Source: SIAJ01 sp036266155
GTDB taxonomy: Bacteria; Planctomycetota; Planctomycetia; Gemmatales; Gemmataceae
Direction of reading: 5' to 3'
DNA length: 41,538 nucleotides
Assembly (NCBI GenBank): GCA_036266155.1
Contig: DATANR010000242.1
Location: forward strand, 1-41,538
The position numbers were made by a program, and so were the translations under genes. This document shows, piece by piece, positions 33,501-41,538 of this stretch (its first letter is position 1; every line of letters starts with the position of its first letter). Under the pieces are notes generated by a model that worked only from the letters and a program-made list of their open reading frames with translations, had not been told where the DNA came from and ran no database searches.

Positions 33501-34688
33501 ATGTCCGCTCGTCGGTCCGTCGCACGACAGGGATTTACCCTGATCGAATTGCTTGTCGTCCTCGCCATTGTTGCGCTCCTCATCGGGCTTCTATTGCCCG
33601 CCGTTCAGAAGGTTCGCGAGGCCGCGAATCGGTCGGTCTGCCAAAACAACCTGCACCAACTCTCGCTCGCGTTGCACAACTACGAACACGTGTATCAGAA
33701 GATGCCGCAATATTTCACCAACAACGTGCAGGATAGTTCCTGGTTCATCGCGCTGATGCCCTATCTCGAACAGGGCGACATGTACAACCGGCTCCATGCC
33801 GAAGCTCAGGCCGCCACGGGAACATACGTTCCACCGACGCCGGCCGTTTACGACTACACGGGCTGCACATGGATTCCACCGGTACCGGCGAGCGGCGGTG
33901 GCTATCAATGGGTGCAGAGCATTGGCTACAACGGCGTCGTAATTTGGACGTGGCAGCTCGTCGGCGCGACGCCGGGCACGCCCGGCTATTGGAGCCCGCC
34001 CCCGCGACTGGTGACGCCCGGTACCCCAGGCGGCTGGGTCCCTGCCGGCTCCGGTCCGATTCCCGCGGGCAGCCGCGATCTGGATGGCATTCACCAGGCG
34101 TCCTACAAGGCCCTCGGCTGTCCTTCCGATCCGTCGCGCAACAAGGGCCGCGACCTGTTTTATGGCGGCTATTGGGGCGTCACGAGCTACTCGGCGAACT
34201 TCCTTGTCTTGGGCGGCAGTACGGGCGACGGCAGCAAGGATTGGGGCAATTGGAACCCGGCCGGCTACGACGCGCCCGCCAAGCCGTTCTCGAGCATCGC
34301 CGACGGGCTGTCCAATTCGATCCTGTTCGGCGAGGTTTATGCCAATTGCTACGATCGCGGCCGTATCGCGTTGTATTCGTGGCACTACCAGGATTTCGGC
34401 CTGACGCAAGCGGTCGCGCAAGGTGCTTTCGATCGTGGCAACAATCCAAATTGGGACGCGCAGAAGGGTGTGCCCAACAGTTTCAAATTCCAGGTCCGCC
34501 CGGACTTCACGCCTTACAAGCAGTGCGACGATTGCTGCTGCCCGTTCTTCGCCCAGACGCCGCACACCGCCATCCAGGTCGCGATGGCCGACGGGAGCGT
34601 GCGCAGCATATCGCCGCGGATTTCGCAACAGACGTGGAACTACCTGATGCAGCCGGCGGATGGTCAGGCGATGGGGTCGGATCAGTGA
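33501..34688 (+). CDS. DUF1559 prepilin-like protein
   Basis: A 395-aa protein with a type IV prepilin N-terminus: short basic leader MSARRSVARQG, then FTLIELLVVLAIVALLIGLLLPAVQ with Glu at +5. A prepilin peptidase should cut after Gly11. The following VREAANRSVCQNNLHQLSLALHNYE and the C-terminal HTAIQVAMADGSVRSIS (the H-x9-DGSV pattern) define DUF1559, a family hugely expanded in planctomycetes. A Pro/Gly-rich insert of about 50 residues (APGTPGYWSPPP-like) and a Cys cluster DDCCCPF near residue 350 are particular to this copy. It is probably a pseudopilin-like surface protein, role unknown. Start fixed by the CGGAGGA site. Confidence 0.9.
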   Translation: MSARRSVARQGFTLIELLVVLAIVALLIGLLLPAVQKVREAANRSVCQNNLHQLSLALHNYEHVYQKMPQYFTNNVQDSSWFIALMPYLEQGDMYNRLHAEAQAATGTYVPPTPAVYDYTGCTWIPPVPASGGGYQWVQSIGYNGVVIWTWQLVGATPGTPGYWSPPPRLVTPGTPGGWVPAGSGPIPAGSRDLDGIHQASYKALGCPSDPSRNKGRDLFYGGYWGVTSYSANFLVLGGSTGDGSKDWGNWNPAGYDAPAKPFSSIADGLSNSILFGEVYANCYDRGRIALYSWHYQDFGLTQAVAQGAFDRGNNPNWDAQKGVPNSFKFQVRPDFTPYKQCDDCCCPFFAQTPHTAIQVAMADGSVRSISPRISQQTWNYLMQPADGQAMGSDQ

Positions 34689-34746
34689 ATATTCAATTCC
34701 CAGGTTGAAAAAAGGGTCGTCTGAAACCTGGTAACATCGGAACGTC

Positions 34747-34782
34747 GCCGCCACGACATGGCGGCAAGATTCCGATCTTGCC
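34747..34782 (+). promoter_or_regulatory. Two mutually exclusive hairpins in a leader
   Basis: GCCGCCA (34747-34753) pairs with 34759-34765 over a 5-nt loop. GGCAAGAT (34763-34770) pairs with 34775-34782 over a TCCG loop. The two stems share 34763-34765 and cannot form fully together. They lie about 80 bp before the zinc-ribbon gene. A third, weaker pair (CCAGGTT 34700-34706 with 34725-34731) sits nearer the DUF1559 stop. Confidence 0.4.
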
Positions 34783-34863
34783 AGGACAGATGGTCGGCGT
34801 TCATTGGACTTTTCGATGTCTCGCGGCAACAATGCACCGTTGCCCAAGTCTGCGAGATAGTAG

Positions 34864-36009
34864 ATGTCGGCGTCCACCTGTCCATTTTGCAATGCGTTGT
34901 TGTCGGCCGGCGGCAGTGTTTGTCCGCGCTGCGGCGAAGGCATTGGAGGCAACAGTCCTGGGATTACGAGGCAGGGCGGCCCGCCAAACGCCTCCCATTT
35001 CAAACGGCGGCGACGGTGGATTGCGGCGGCCGTGCTTTTTGTTGTTACGAGCCTTGGCGTCTGGGCCGTGACAGCAAACTGGCATCGGATCCGCAGCCCC
35101 TTTGGTGGGGCGACGCCGCCGGCCCAGTCGGCAGTCATGAAGCCGGCCGAGATGCCAGGACTCGGTTACTTGCCGGAATCGACCGATGCCGTGCTGGCGA
35201 TTCAGGTGCAGCGCTTATTGGAGCGACTCGGGCCGGATGCTCAGAAGGAGCCGGCCAAGGCGCTGGAGATGCTCGGTGTGCCCGAGACGTTGGCAGACAT
35301 CATCGAGAAGGCAAGTGGCGTCGGGCTGAAGAATGTCGATCAGCTTGTCATCGGACTCGGTTTCGAGAAGCACGCTTTTCCGCCGGAGATGGTCATCATC
35401 GTTCACGCGACCCGGCCGTTCGATCTCGATGACATCGCTCGTAAAGCCAAAGCACGCACTTTGAAGAAAGATGGCCGCACACTTGTTGTTGCGAAGGCCG
35501 GGCCGATCCCGGAACTGTATTGGTGGAAGGCCGCCGACCGCGTACTGGTGGCAACGATCCTGACCAAGGACTTCGAAGGCGTGCCCGGCTTGCCGCGAAC
35601 CGGCATCGATCACCTGCCGCCGACATTGCGGGCGCTGATCCATGAACATGTGGCCGACGATTCGGTGGCTTGGCTGGCGGCGGCATCGGATCGTTGGCAT
35701 CGCTACCTGGCGGCATACACCTTGTTCCCCGGCACCCAGCTCCAAGGGCGTAACGACCTGCTGAAGCCGGCCGAACGGTTGCGAACGGTCGTGATGTCGG
35801 TTCCGGTGGATGCAAACGAGCGCGTCGATGTGCAAATCGGCCTTGCGTCTGCCGATCACGGCTCGGAATTGCGCGGCAAACTATCCGAACGGTTCCGGGA
35901 CGAAGACGTGCAGATCTCCGGCGAGCAGGAGATCTGCCGCATTCAGGTCAAGAACGAACCAGCAAATGTGCGCTCAATCTTTGGCCGGCTCGTTGGCCCG
36001 GCAAAATGA
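34864..36009 (+). CDS. Zinc-ribbon membrane protein of unknown function
   Basis: A 381-aa protein. The N-terminus has a zinc-ribbon with CPFCN (Cys6 and Cys9) and CPRCG (Cys20 and Cys23). A basic patch KRRRRW and one membrane helix follow at about residues 52-70. The large C-terminal part (about residues 95-380) starts GLGYLPESTDAVLAIQV and looks like a soluble extracytoplasmic domain with alternating strands and helices. Topology would put the zinc-ribbon in the cytosol and the rest outside. I know this build from planctomycete proteins but no function for it. It follows the DUF1559 gene by 175 bp and ends 12 bp from the convergent isomerase gene. Confidence 0.65.
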   Translation: MSASTCPFCNALLSAGGSVCPRCGEGIGGNSPGITRQGGPPNASHFKRRRRWIAAAVLFVVTSLGVWAVTANWHRIRSPFGGATPPAQSAVMKPAEMPGLGYLPESTDAVLAIQVQRLLERLGPDAQKEPAKALEMLGVPETLADIIEKASGVGLKNVDQLVIGLGFEKHAFPPEMVIIVHATRPFDLDDIARKAKARTLKKDGRTLVVAKAGPIPELYWWKAADRVLVATILTKDFEGVPGLPRTGIDHLPPTLRALIHEHVADDSVAWLAAASDRWHRYLAAYTLFPGTQLQGRNDLLKPAERLRTVVMSVPVDANERVDVQIGLASADHGSELRGKLSERFRDEDVQISGEQEICRIQVKNEPANVRSIFGRLVGPAK

Positions 36010-36021
36010 TCAATTGCGTTG

Positions 36022-37197
36022 CTACCCCTTCAACATCTCATCATGCCGCATGCCGCTCGGCGGGACGTCGGCCTTGCGGCAGTTAGCGAGCGCCGTCTTG
36101 GCGCCGGCGTGTTGCTCCTGATCGTTGTCTTCCCACTCGATGCTGACGGCGCCGTCGAAGCCGACGCGATTGAGTTCGATGAAGATCTCTTCCAGTGAAT
36201 TGGCATCGCGCGCGGTGCCGGCCGTCACGAAGTTCCAGCCGTTGTCGCGGTGACCCATCGGCCGATGCCCGCCGAGCCGGCCGGCCCGGCAATGCTCGCG
36301 GGCGACCCACACGCCCTTGACATGGGCACAGTGGATGAACTCTGGGAACTCGCGGATGAACTGCACGACCGAAACGTTTTGCCACTCCATGTGCGAGCCG
36401 TCGAGATTGAAGCCGACGACGCCTTCATAACCCTTCTTGCACATGAAATTGATGTAGTCGCTGGCCGATTCAATGTCGCCCATCGCCCGTTCGCTCGGGT
36501 GGCATTCGAGGTCGAACGTCACGCCATACTTCTTGCATTCGTCCCAAATGGGGCCAAAGCGCTCGACGAGAATTTCGAGGCTGACGTCGCGGACGTCGGG
36601 AATCTTGTGGCCGTCCATCGAATCCGGCAGCGGCGGGAAGAGGAACCAGTGGCTCCAGCAATGGGCCGGCGAGCCGACGAATCCCGGCAGTGCGACCTTG
36701 CGATCTTGCAGCTTGCTCAAATGTCCGGCGAAGCGAACGCACGCCAGCAGGTCCTTGGTCGATTGCTCGTGAATCAGCTTGCCGACGTTGTCCGGCACAT
36801 AGTAGGGGTCTGTTCGCGGCGGCATGTTGCCGGCGTCGCGCCAGGCCTTGTATGCCTTGCGGGCTTCCGTGTTCGACCCCTGAAAATTCAGCGTCTTGGC
36901 AGACGGCTCGTCGCCGAGGCATTGACCCTGCAAATGGGTCGCAACGGTGAAAATCTCGAGGCCATGTTTCTTGGCCAAATCGACGCGCTGCTTGGCGTAA
37001 GCCGCGGCGCCGGCATCCGTGTCGCACTGGCGCAGGTCGAGTTCCCACGAGGCCTCTTCCCACCCGTCGAAGCCGGAGTCCTGACAGAACTTGACCCATG
37101 GCTCATAAGGCATGTTGCCAAACTGGCCGCGCACGAGTCCGATTTGATGGTAAGAGCCCTTGCCATAACGATGGGTGGCCGTCTGCTTGAAGCCCAT
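36022..37197 (-). CDS. Sugar phosphate isomerase/epimerase family TIM barrel
   Basis: A 391-aa protein of the xylose-isomerase-like TIM-barrel superfamily. Metal-ligand-type segments in order are EEASWELDL, VTFDLECHPSE, VGFNLDGSHMEW, FIHCAHVKGVW and GAVSIEWEDND, providing the Glu, Asp, His and Glu residues that normally bind a divalent metal. It is longer than most relatives (about 280 aa), with an extended central segment around residues 150-220. There is no signal peptide, so it is cytosolic. ATG 37197 begins MGFKQTATHRYG. Such proteins are abundant in planctomycetes, often near sugar catabolism genes, but here no partner is adjacent and the substrate is unknown. Confidence 0.8.
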   Translation of the reverse strand: MGFKQTATHRYGKGSYHQIGLVRGQFGNMPYEPWVKFCQDSGFDGWEEASWELDLRQCDTDAGAAAYAKQRVDLAKKHGLEIFTVATHLQGQCLGDEPSAKTLNFQGSNTEARKAYKAWRDAGNMPPRTDPYYVPDNVGKLIHEQSTKDLLACVRFAGHLSKLQDRKVALPGFVGSPAHCWSHWFLFPPLPDSMDGHKIPDVRDVSLEILVERFGPIWDECKKYGVTFDLECHPSERAMGDIESASDYINFMCKKGYEGVVGFNLDGSHMEWQNVSVVQFIREFPEFIHCAHVKGVWVAREHCRAGRLGGHRPMGHRDNGWNFVTAGTARDANSLEEIFIELNRVGFDGAVSIEWEDNDQEQHAGAKTALANCRKADVPPSGMRHDEMLKG

Positions 37198-37614
37198 GGG
37201 AGAGTTCTCGTTGCGAAGACTGGGTGTGTGTGGTGGAGAGTGTAGGAGTCACGGGATTGCGAGCAAGACGACGTTCGACCGCGCGACATCGGAATGTTGC
37301 GCGGCGTCAACCTGGCAGCTTTACTTCGCAACCAACTTGGTCACATCCCAGACAACTTGGTCACATCCCAGACTGTCGGCGGTCCGGACAGCCGGCAACC
37401 CTTGCGGCCTGCGCGGAACAAATGGTGCAAGCTGGCCGGTGTCGCTACCGAAGAATGGAAAAACGCATGTAATCCAAGTCGAATGCGCCACCTTTTTTCT
37501 CCAAAGATTTTTTGCGCGTCAGTGTCCGAATGGTTGCACCTTGTTCGTTGTTGCTACATAAGGCGGGAGACAGGCTTCCGCCGACGCAGATGCAACCATT
37601 TGGAGAACCATCTC
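37198..37614. other. 417-bp intergenic region with repeats
   Basis: No family-like ORF is visible. It must contain the promoters of the isomerase (leftward) and of the short ORF (rightward). It holds an exact tandem duplication at 37334-37373. It also has a 10-bp inverted pair AATGGTTGCA (37529-37538) and TGCAACCATT (37591-37600) that encloses a small hairpin GGCGGGA/TTCCGCC (37562-37582). Confidence 0.6.
37334..37373. repeat. Two exact tandem copies of a 20-bp unit
   Basis: AACTTGGTCACATCCCAGAC occurs twice head-to-tail with no mismatch (37334-37353 and 37354-37373), in non-coding DNA. One extra base (C) extends the match at the left. It could be a recent slippage duplication or a pair of protein-binding sites. 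Confidence 0.8.
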
Positions 37615-37920
37615 ATGAAGAAGTTTCTGTTTATCTTTCGCCATTCCACCGACCCGAAATCCCGGCCATCTCCCGAGGAAATGCAAGCCCTCGGGGGCCA
37701 ATGGTACGCGTGGATGCTCGACCGGCTGGCCGCCGTTCCCGCGGATCGCGTCCCCGCCCGCTACCCCGGCTGGCACGCGGTCATCGGCGAACTTCAATTC
37801 CGGCTCGGTCAGTATGTCGCCGCTGCAGAAGCCTGGCAGGAAGCACTGCGTTGGACAACTTCGCGTGCCGATCATGAGTTTCTGAGCCGGCGCATGGACG
37901 CATGCCACTGTGCACAGTGA
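37615..37920 (+). CDS. Short YciI / ECF-sigma hybrid, probable deletion remnant
   Basis: A 101-aa ORF with two unrelated halves. Residues 1 to about 38 (MKKFLFIFRHSTDP, then SPEEMQALGGQWYAWM) look like the start of a YciI/DGPF-domain protein, normally about 110-120 aa. Residues 45-98 (YPGWHAVIGELQFRLGQYVA, then EAWQEALRWTTSRADHEFLSRRM) look like the helical TPR-like C-terminus of ECF42-type sigma factors. YciI genes often sit directly before such sigma genes, so an internal deletion joining the two is the simplest origin. The frame is intact and may still be translated, with TGGAG 7-11 bp before the ATG. Function, if any, unknown. It ends 81 bp before the sigma-WD40 gene. Confidence 0.6.
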   Translation: MKKFLFIFRHSTDPKSRPSPEEMQALGGQWYAWMLDRLAAVPADRVPARYPGWHAVIGELQFRLGQYVAAAEAWQEALRWTTSRADHEFLSRRMDACHCAQ

Positions 37921-38001
37921 AACCTTGTTCCGAATTTTCGTGCCACCTGACCACTTCAAGGCTGATACACCACACCAGAGGACAATCGTCGAGGACACCG
38001 G

Positions 38002-41000
38002 ATGCCCCGATCGACATACTCGCTGTGGACGTCGCGCATCGTTCAGTTCGTAGGGGCGACTTCAAAAGAGTCCTCCGACACGCAACTCCTTGATGCCTTT
38101 GTCGCCTCGCGGAATGAGGGTGCATTCGAAACGCTTGTTCGCCGGCATGGGCCTCTCGTTTGGGCGGTGGCCGTTCGGCACGCAGCGGATTCGCACGCGG
38201 CCGAAGATGCTTTCCAGGCAACTTTCGCGACGCTCGCGCGCGTAGCCAACCGGCTCGATGCGCGCCGACCCCTGGCGGGCTGGCTGCACACCGTCGTTCT
38301 CCGATTTGCACACAAAACAACCCGGTTTTTGCAACGGCATCAGACTGTTTCGGCAGTGGAGAAAGCTTCGACTCGGACACCGCTGGACGACCTGACGGGC
38401 CGCGAGTTGCTAGCGATCATTGACATCGAAATCGGGAGGTTGCCGGATCGTTATCGATTGCCCGTGATCCTCTGCGGTCTAGAGGGGATGACGCGCGACG
38501 AGGCCGCGGCGCAATTGGGATGGACAGTCGGAGGGGTCAAGGGCCGGCTCGAGCGAGCACGCGAACTATTGCGTCGGCGACTGGCATCGCGCGGGTTGAC
38601 GCTCCCAGTCGTTCTTGCTGGCTTGATCATCGCGCCGACCGTGGTTCCGCTCGCCCTGCGAGCCGCCACCATGCGCTTAGTGATGTGCCCGTCGTCCGTC
38701 GCAATGAAGACCCTTGCCAATGGAGTTGGTCGACAGCTTGGCAGTTTCAGTTGGTCACGTCTAACGATCGCCGTCATGGCCGTCGGCATCGCAGCAGCGT
38801 TGACCCTGGCCGGTTTCGGCGGACCAGCGACGCCGCCCACCAAGCCAGGGCCTCCGGCCAAAGCGCCGGCGGAGCTCGTGGAGCAGCCGGTCAGCATCCT
38901 TCCAGCCGACGCCATACGGACTTTTGGCGACCAGCGCTTTCGCCATCCCGGCGGCATCAGTGGGTCGGCCTTGTCGCCCGATGGCAAGCGGCTTGCCACG
39001 GCGGCCTATTTCTCGGTCATCATGTGGGACACGAACAGTGGCAACCCGCTGTGGAAAGCCGACGCCGGCACTGGCGGCCTCTGGGGCGACCAGCCACTTT
39101 TCTTTTCGCCGGACGGCACTCTGCTTGCGCTGGTACGGACCAACTATGCGATGGTCTGGGAAGCGGCCACCGGCAAACTGCTCAAGAGAGTCAAGGACCC
39201 GCGAGTGAAAGACGAGTGGTCCTTCAGCACATTCCAACATGGTGCTTGCTTCACCGAGGATGGCAAGCATCTGATTATCGGCCGATCAGCCCACACGCCC
39301 ACGGAACCTCGTTTAACCACCGAGTGTTATGACGTCAAGACTTGGGAAATTGCACGCACAATGGATGGGCCATCGCCTACCTACGTTTCACAATCGCTGG
39401 CCATCGGATTAGACAAACGGCGTGCTCTCATGTTCTCGGACCCGGCGACCGGTCGCATCATCGTCCAACCAAAGGACCAGATGCCGGCGCTAAGACCATT
39501 TCTTTCACCCAGCCGTAAGCGTGTCGCGGTCTGCCGTGACCATGGAACAATCGACGTTTGGTCCGTCCCCGATGGCGCTTTGGTTGCGTCTTTTCCGCAG
39601 TTTGCCAAGAATGGGCGACTAGTTGGCGTGGGGTTGTTAACACCCGACGATAAGACTCTGCTCGTCGCGCGGTCAACCGGCATTGTCAGGTTGGATCTTA
39701 CGACGGGTAAGGAACTGGAGCCGATTCCCCAACGATACCATCCGATCGGCGGTCAACCGTCGTCGCTTCATTTGATGCCGGACAACGACACGCTGCTCGC
39801 GTGTGCCGATGACGGACTCGTTCATCGTTGGAGTCTTGCGACGCTGAAGGAGTTACCGCTCCCCGATGGCTACATCAATTTCTCGCGTGCGTTCGCCTCT
39901 CATGATGGTCGTTACCTGGCGATATCCGCCGCGGATGGCCGGCTCGATATTTGGAATCTCGAAACGGCCAAGCGCACTTTGACAATCAACGAGTCGGCAA
40001 AGAAAGTAACCGCAGTCGCTTTCTCATCAAAAAACGAGACACTCGCAGTTGGCCGGTTGTATGGTGAAGTGCAATTGGCGGATCTTTCGAGCGGTAGGAT
40101 CCGAGCCGCGTTCACGATTCAAAGTGATCGCGTCGATCGGCGCTTCGCAAATGCTCTCATATTCAGTCCAGATGACCGAACGTTGTTCGTCAACATTGGA
40201 CATACGCAAGTTGAGGTCATCGACGTTGCCGACGGGAAGCGCCGTTGGGGTGTGCTTGGCCCTGAGGTGTTCGCCGTGGATCCGGACGGAAAGCAGGTAG
40301 TATCCGGGGGCATCGGGCCGAATCTGACCGTCACGGACTCGGCCACGGGCGCGGTTCGCAAGCGGATCAAACTCTCGGGCACACTGAACGAGCGAATGGG
40401 CAGCGAAGTGCCCGCGCTTGTTTATTCGCCCGATGGCCGCCGGCTGTTCGTGTCCACGCGCGATCAGCAAATTCGCATTCTGGACGCCGTCACGCTTGAC
40501 GAGCGTGCCAGTTTCGTAACCTCCGAGATGATGCCAAGCGGTTTCGGGCCGATGAAGTCGGCGGCCGAGGCGCTGGCGGTGTCTGCCGATGGCCAGTGGT
40601 TGCTGACCGGGGGCCAGGATCGAACGGTACGCTTGTGGGAAATAGCGACGCGGGCCGAAGTGCGACGCTTTGTCGGCCACGACTGCCAGCTCGCGATGGT
40701 AGCGTTTGGGCCACATGGTAGATCGGTCGTGTCGTGCGGCGAGCGCGATGGCGTCGTCTATCAATGGGACCTGCGGCCGCGTGAAGCCGGTCCAATTGGG
40801 CCGTCGACGTGGGGCGAACTAGGTTCAAGCGATCCAGCGGCGGCGTATCGTGCCTTATGGTCACTGGCGTCCGAGCCGGTGAAAGCAGTCGAACTCCTGC
40901 GAACGAAGTTGCGGCCTGTCGTCGCTCCGACCCCAGAGCGCTTCGCGATGCTGATTGGTCAACTTGGATCAGACGACTTTGTGGAGCGTGAAAAGGCCAC

Positions 41001-41283
41001 AAAGGAATTGAGCGCCCTCGGTCGAGCCGCCGGCCCAGAATTGAAAGCCGCCATTACCCGCGGCCTGCCTGCCGAGGCTCGCGAACGAGCGGATAAGCTG
41101 TTGAAGGTCCTGGAAGGCGAACCGATGGGCGAGGAGCTACGACGATCGCGTGCAGTGCAAGCCATCGAGTTAGCCGGTGGACCGGAAGCAATTGCACTGC
41201 TGAAGGAGTGGGCAACAGGGGCGCCGCCGGCGTTGCTGACCGAACGTGCGCAGTCGGCGGTCGGCAGGCTGTCGAAACGTTAA
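38002..41283 (+). CDS. Membrane-tethered ECF sigma factor fused to WD40 and HEAT-like domains
   Basis: A 1093-aa protein. Sigma region 2 is at about residues 40-108 (FETLVRRHGPLVWAVAVRHA, then AEDAFQATF). Region 4 is at about 143-196 (LPDRYRLPVILCGLEGMTRDE, then a helix-turn-helix ending GGVKGRLERARELL). A membrane helix at about 252-273 (LTIAVMAVGIAAALTLAGFGG) and a Pro-rich linker follow. About 600 residues of WD40-type repeats then appear, the clearest being LLTGGQDRTVRLWEI and VVSCGERDGVVYQWDL. The C-terminal 130 residues are helical and HEAT-like (DDFVEREKATKELSALG). Topology would keep the sigma part in the cytosol and the propeller outside, suggesting a one-protein signal receiver whose sigma part is released or works at the membrane. 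Sigma-WD40 fusions are known in Gemmata relatives. Signal and targets are unknown. Confidence 0.85.
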   Translation: MPRSTYSLWTSRIVQFVGATSKESSDTQLLDAFVASRNEGAFETLVRRHGPLVWAVAVRHAADSHAAEDAFQATFATLARVANRLDARRPLAGWLHTVVLRFAHKTTRFLQRHQTVSAVEKASTRTPLDDLTGRELLAIIDIEIGRLPDRYRLPVILCGLEGMTRDEAAAQLGWTVGGVKGRLERARELLRRRLASRGLTLPVVLAGLIIAPTVVPLALRAATMRLVMCPSSVAMKTLANGVGRQLGSFSWSRLTIAVMAVGIAAALTLAGFGGPATPPTKPGPPAKAPAELVEQPVSILPADAIRTFGDQRFRHPGGISGSALSPDGKRLATAAYFSVIMWDTNSGNPLWKADAGTGGLWGDQPLFFSPDGTLLALVRTNYAMVWEAATGKLLKRVKDPRVKDEWSFSTFQHGACFTEDGKHLIIGRSAHTPTEPRLTTECYDVKTWEIARTMDGPSPTYVSQSLAIGLDKRRALMFSDPATGRIIVQPKDQMPALRPFLSPSRKRVAVCRDHGTIDVWSVPDGALVASFPQFAKNGRLVGVGLLTPDDKTLLVARSTGIVRLDLTTGKELEPIPQRYHPIGGQPSSLHLMPDNDTLLACADDGLVHRWSLATLKELPLPDGYINFSRAFASHDGRYLAISAADGRLDIWNLETAKRTLTINESAKKVTAVAFSSKNETLAVGRLYGEVQLADLSSGRIRAAFTIQSDRVDRRFANALIFSPDDRTLFVNIGHTQVEVIDVADGKRRWGVLGPEVFAVDPDGKQVVSGGIGPNLTVTDSATGAVRKRIKLSGTLNERMGSEVPALVYSPDGRRLFVSTRDQQIRILDAVTLDERASFVTSEMMPSGFGPMKSAAEALAVSADGQWLLTGGQDRTVRLWEIATRAEVRRFVGHDCQLAMVAFGPHGRSVVSCGERDGVVYQWDLRPREAGPIGPSTWGELGSSDPAAAYRALWSLASEPVKAVELLRTKLRPVVAPTPERFAMLIGQLGSDDFVEREKATKELSALGRAAGPELKAAITRGLPAEARERADKLLKVLEGEPMGEELRRSRAVQAIELAGGPEAIALLKEWATGAPPALLTERAQSAVGRLSKR

Positions 41284-41538
41284 AGTTGTTGTCGCCGACA
41301 CAGCTTGGCTATGTCTCGCGCAGGAGCTTGCGTTTCTGGAAAATCAGCTCCGAGGCTGCAATGCAATGAAACTGACTCGTGAAACGAATTGAAGCAAACC
41401 AAGCGCAAAAGCAGCACGCGCGATCCCATTTCGGAGGGTCTATTGCGCTAGTATTTTGCACTCCGCGTTTTTAACCCATCTCCTCTGCTACTAATGACAT
41501 GTGTCAAAAAAAGCGAGCAGAGATTGCCAACCATAGGG
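41284..41538. other. Downstream non-coding end of window
   Basis: The last 255 bp contain no ORF of note and no clear terminator hairpin after the sigma-WD40 gene. The tail is A/T-richer than the rest and may be the start of another gene's control region. Confidence 0.5.

Noticed and set aside
33591..35138. A 515-codon open frame on the minus strand
   Set aside because: It is antisense to the DUF1559 gene and the start of the zinc-ribbon gene, both with clear domains.
37334..37373. CRISPR-like direct repeats
   Set aside because: Only two units, no spacer between them, and no cas genes nearby.

Overview
The window looks like chromosomal DNA of a planctomycete, most probably of the Gemmata group. 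This is inferred from gene content, not from a marker gene. The lineage signs are a prepilin-like DUF1559 protein, an ECF sigma factor fused to a WD40 domain, several membrane-anchored proteins with Pro-rich linkers, an oversized SecA, a Tat-signal protein of unknown function, and a full lipid A / inner-core LPS gene set. Genes are GC-rich and closely packed, so most long antisense frames are shadows. I saw no rRNA, tRNA, CRISPR array, integrase or transposase.

Layout. 1-882: secreted PPC-domain protein with an unresolved start. 1159-3727: aldehyde dehydrogenase overlapping an iron-dependent alcohol dehydrogenase. 3709-12940 (minus): a compact eight-gene envelope operon read lpxK, a deoxyhypusine-synthase-like gene, hldE, waaF, a two-domain LPS kinase, a one-domain LPS kinase, a WaaG-like glycosyltransferase and plsY fused to DUF4149. 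Six of its seven junctions overlap or lie within about 10 bp. 13295-15619: an Aas-like acyltransferase/acyl-activating fusion. 15668-18445: pgi and an archaeal-type phosphoglycerate mutase, divergent. 18487-22025: lineage-type membrane or secreted proteins around rpmA (L27). 22082-24901: a pyrophosphate-driven proton pump whose residues predict K+ independence. 25018-28884: class IV aminotransferase, GT39-type glycosyltransferase and waaA. 28922-29433: a small toxin-antitoxin-like pair. 29467-33219: SecA of 1250 residues. 33501-36009: DUF1559 protein and a zinc-ribbon membrane protein. 36022-37197: sugar isomerase-like TIM barrel. 37615-41283: a 101-residue ORF that looks like a YciI/ECF-sigma deletion fusion, then a membrane-tethered ECF sigma-WD40-HEAT protein.

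How the genes fit together. lpxK, waaA, hldE, waaF, the LPS kinases and the WaaG-like enzyme together imply a lipid A-Kdo-heptose-phosphate inner core, that is, a genuine LPS outer membrane. PlsY and the Aas-like protein add phospholipid acylation. pgi and apgM belong to glycolysis, and the proton pyrophosphatase recovers energy from pyrophosphate. The most unusual items are the tandemly repeated segment in SecA, the PlsY-DUF4149 fusion, the deoxyhypusine-synthase-like gene inside the LPS operon, the TA-like pair with an unfamiliar antitoxin, the YciI/sigma hybrid beside the sigma-WD40 gene, and several exact palindromes and repeats between genes.
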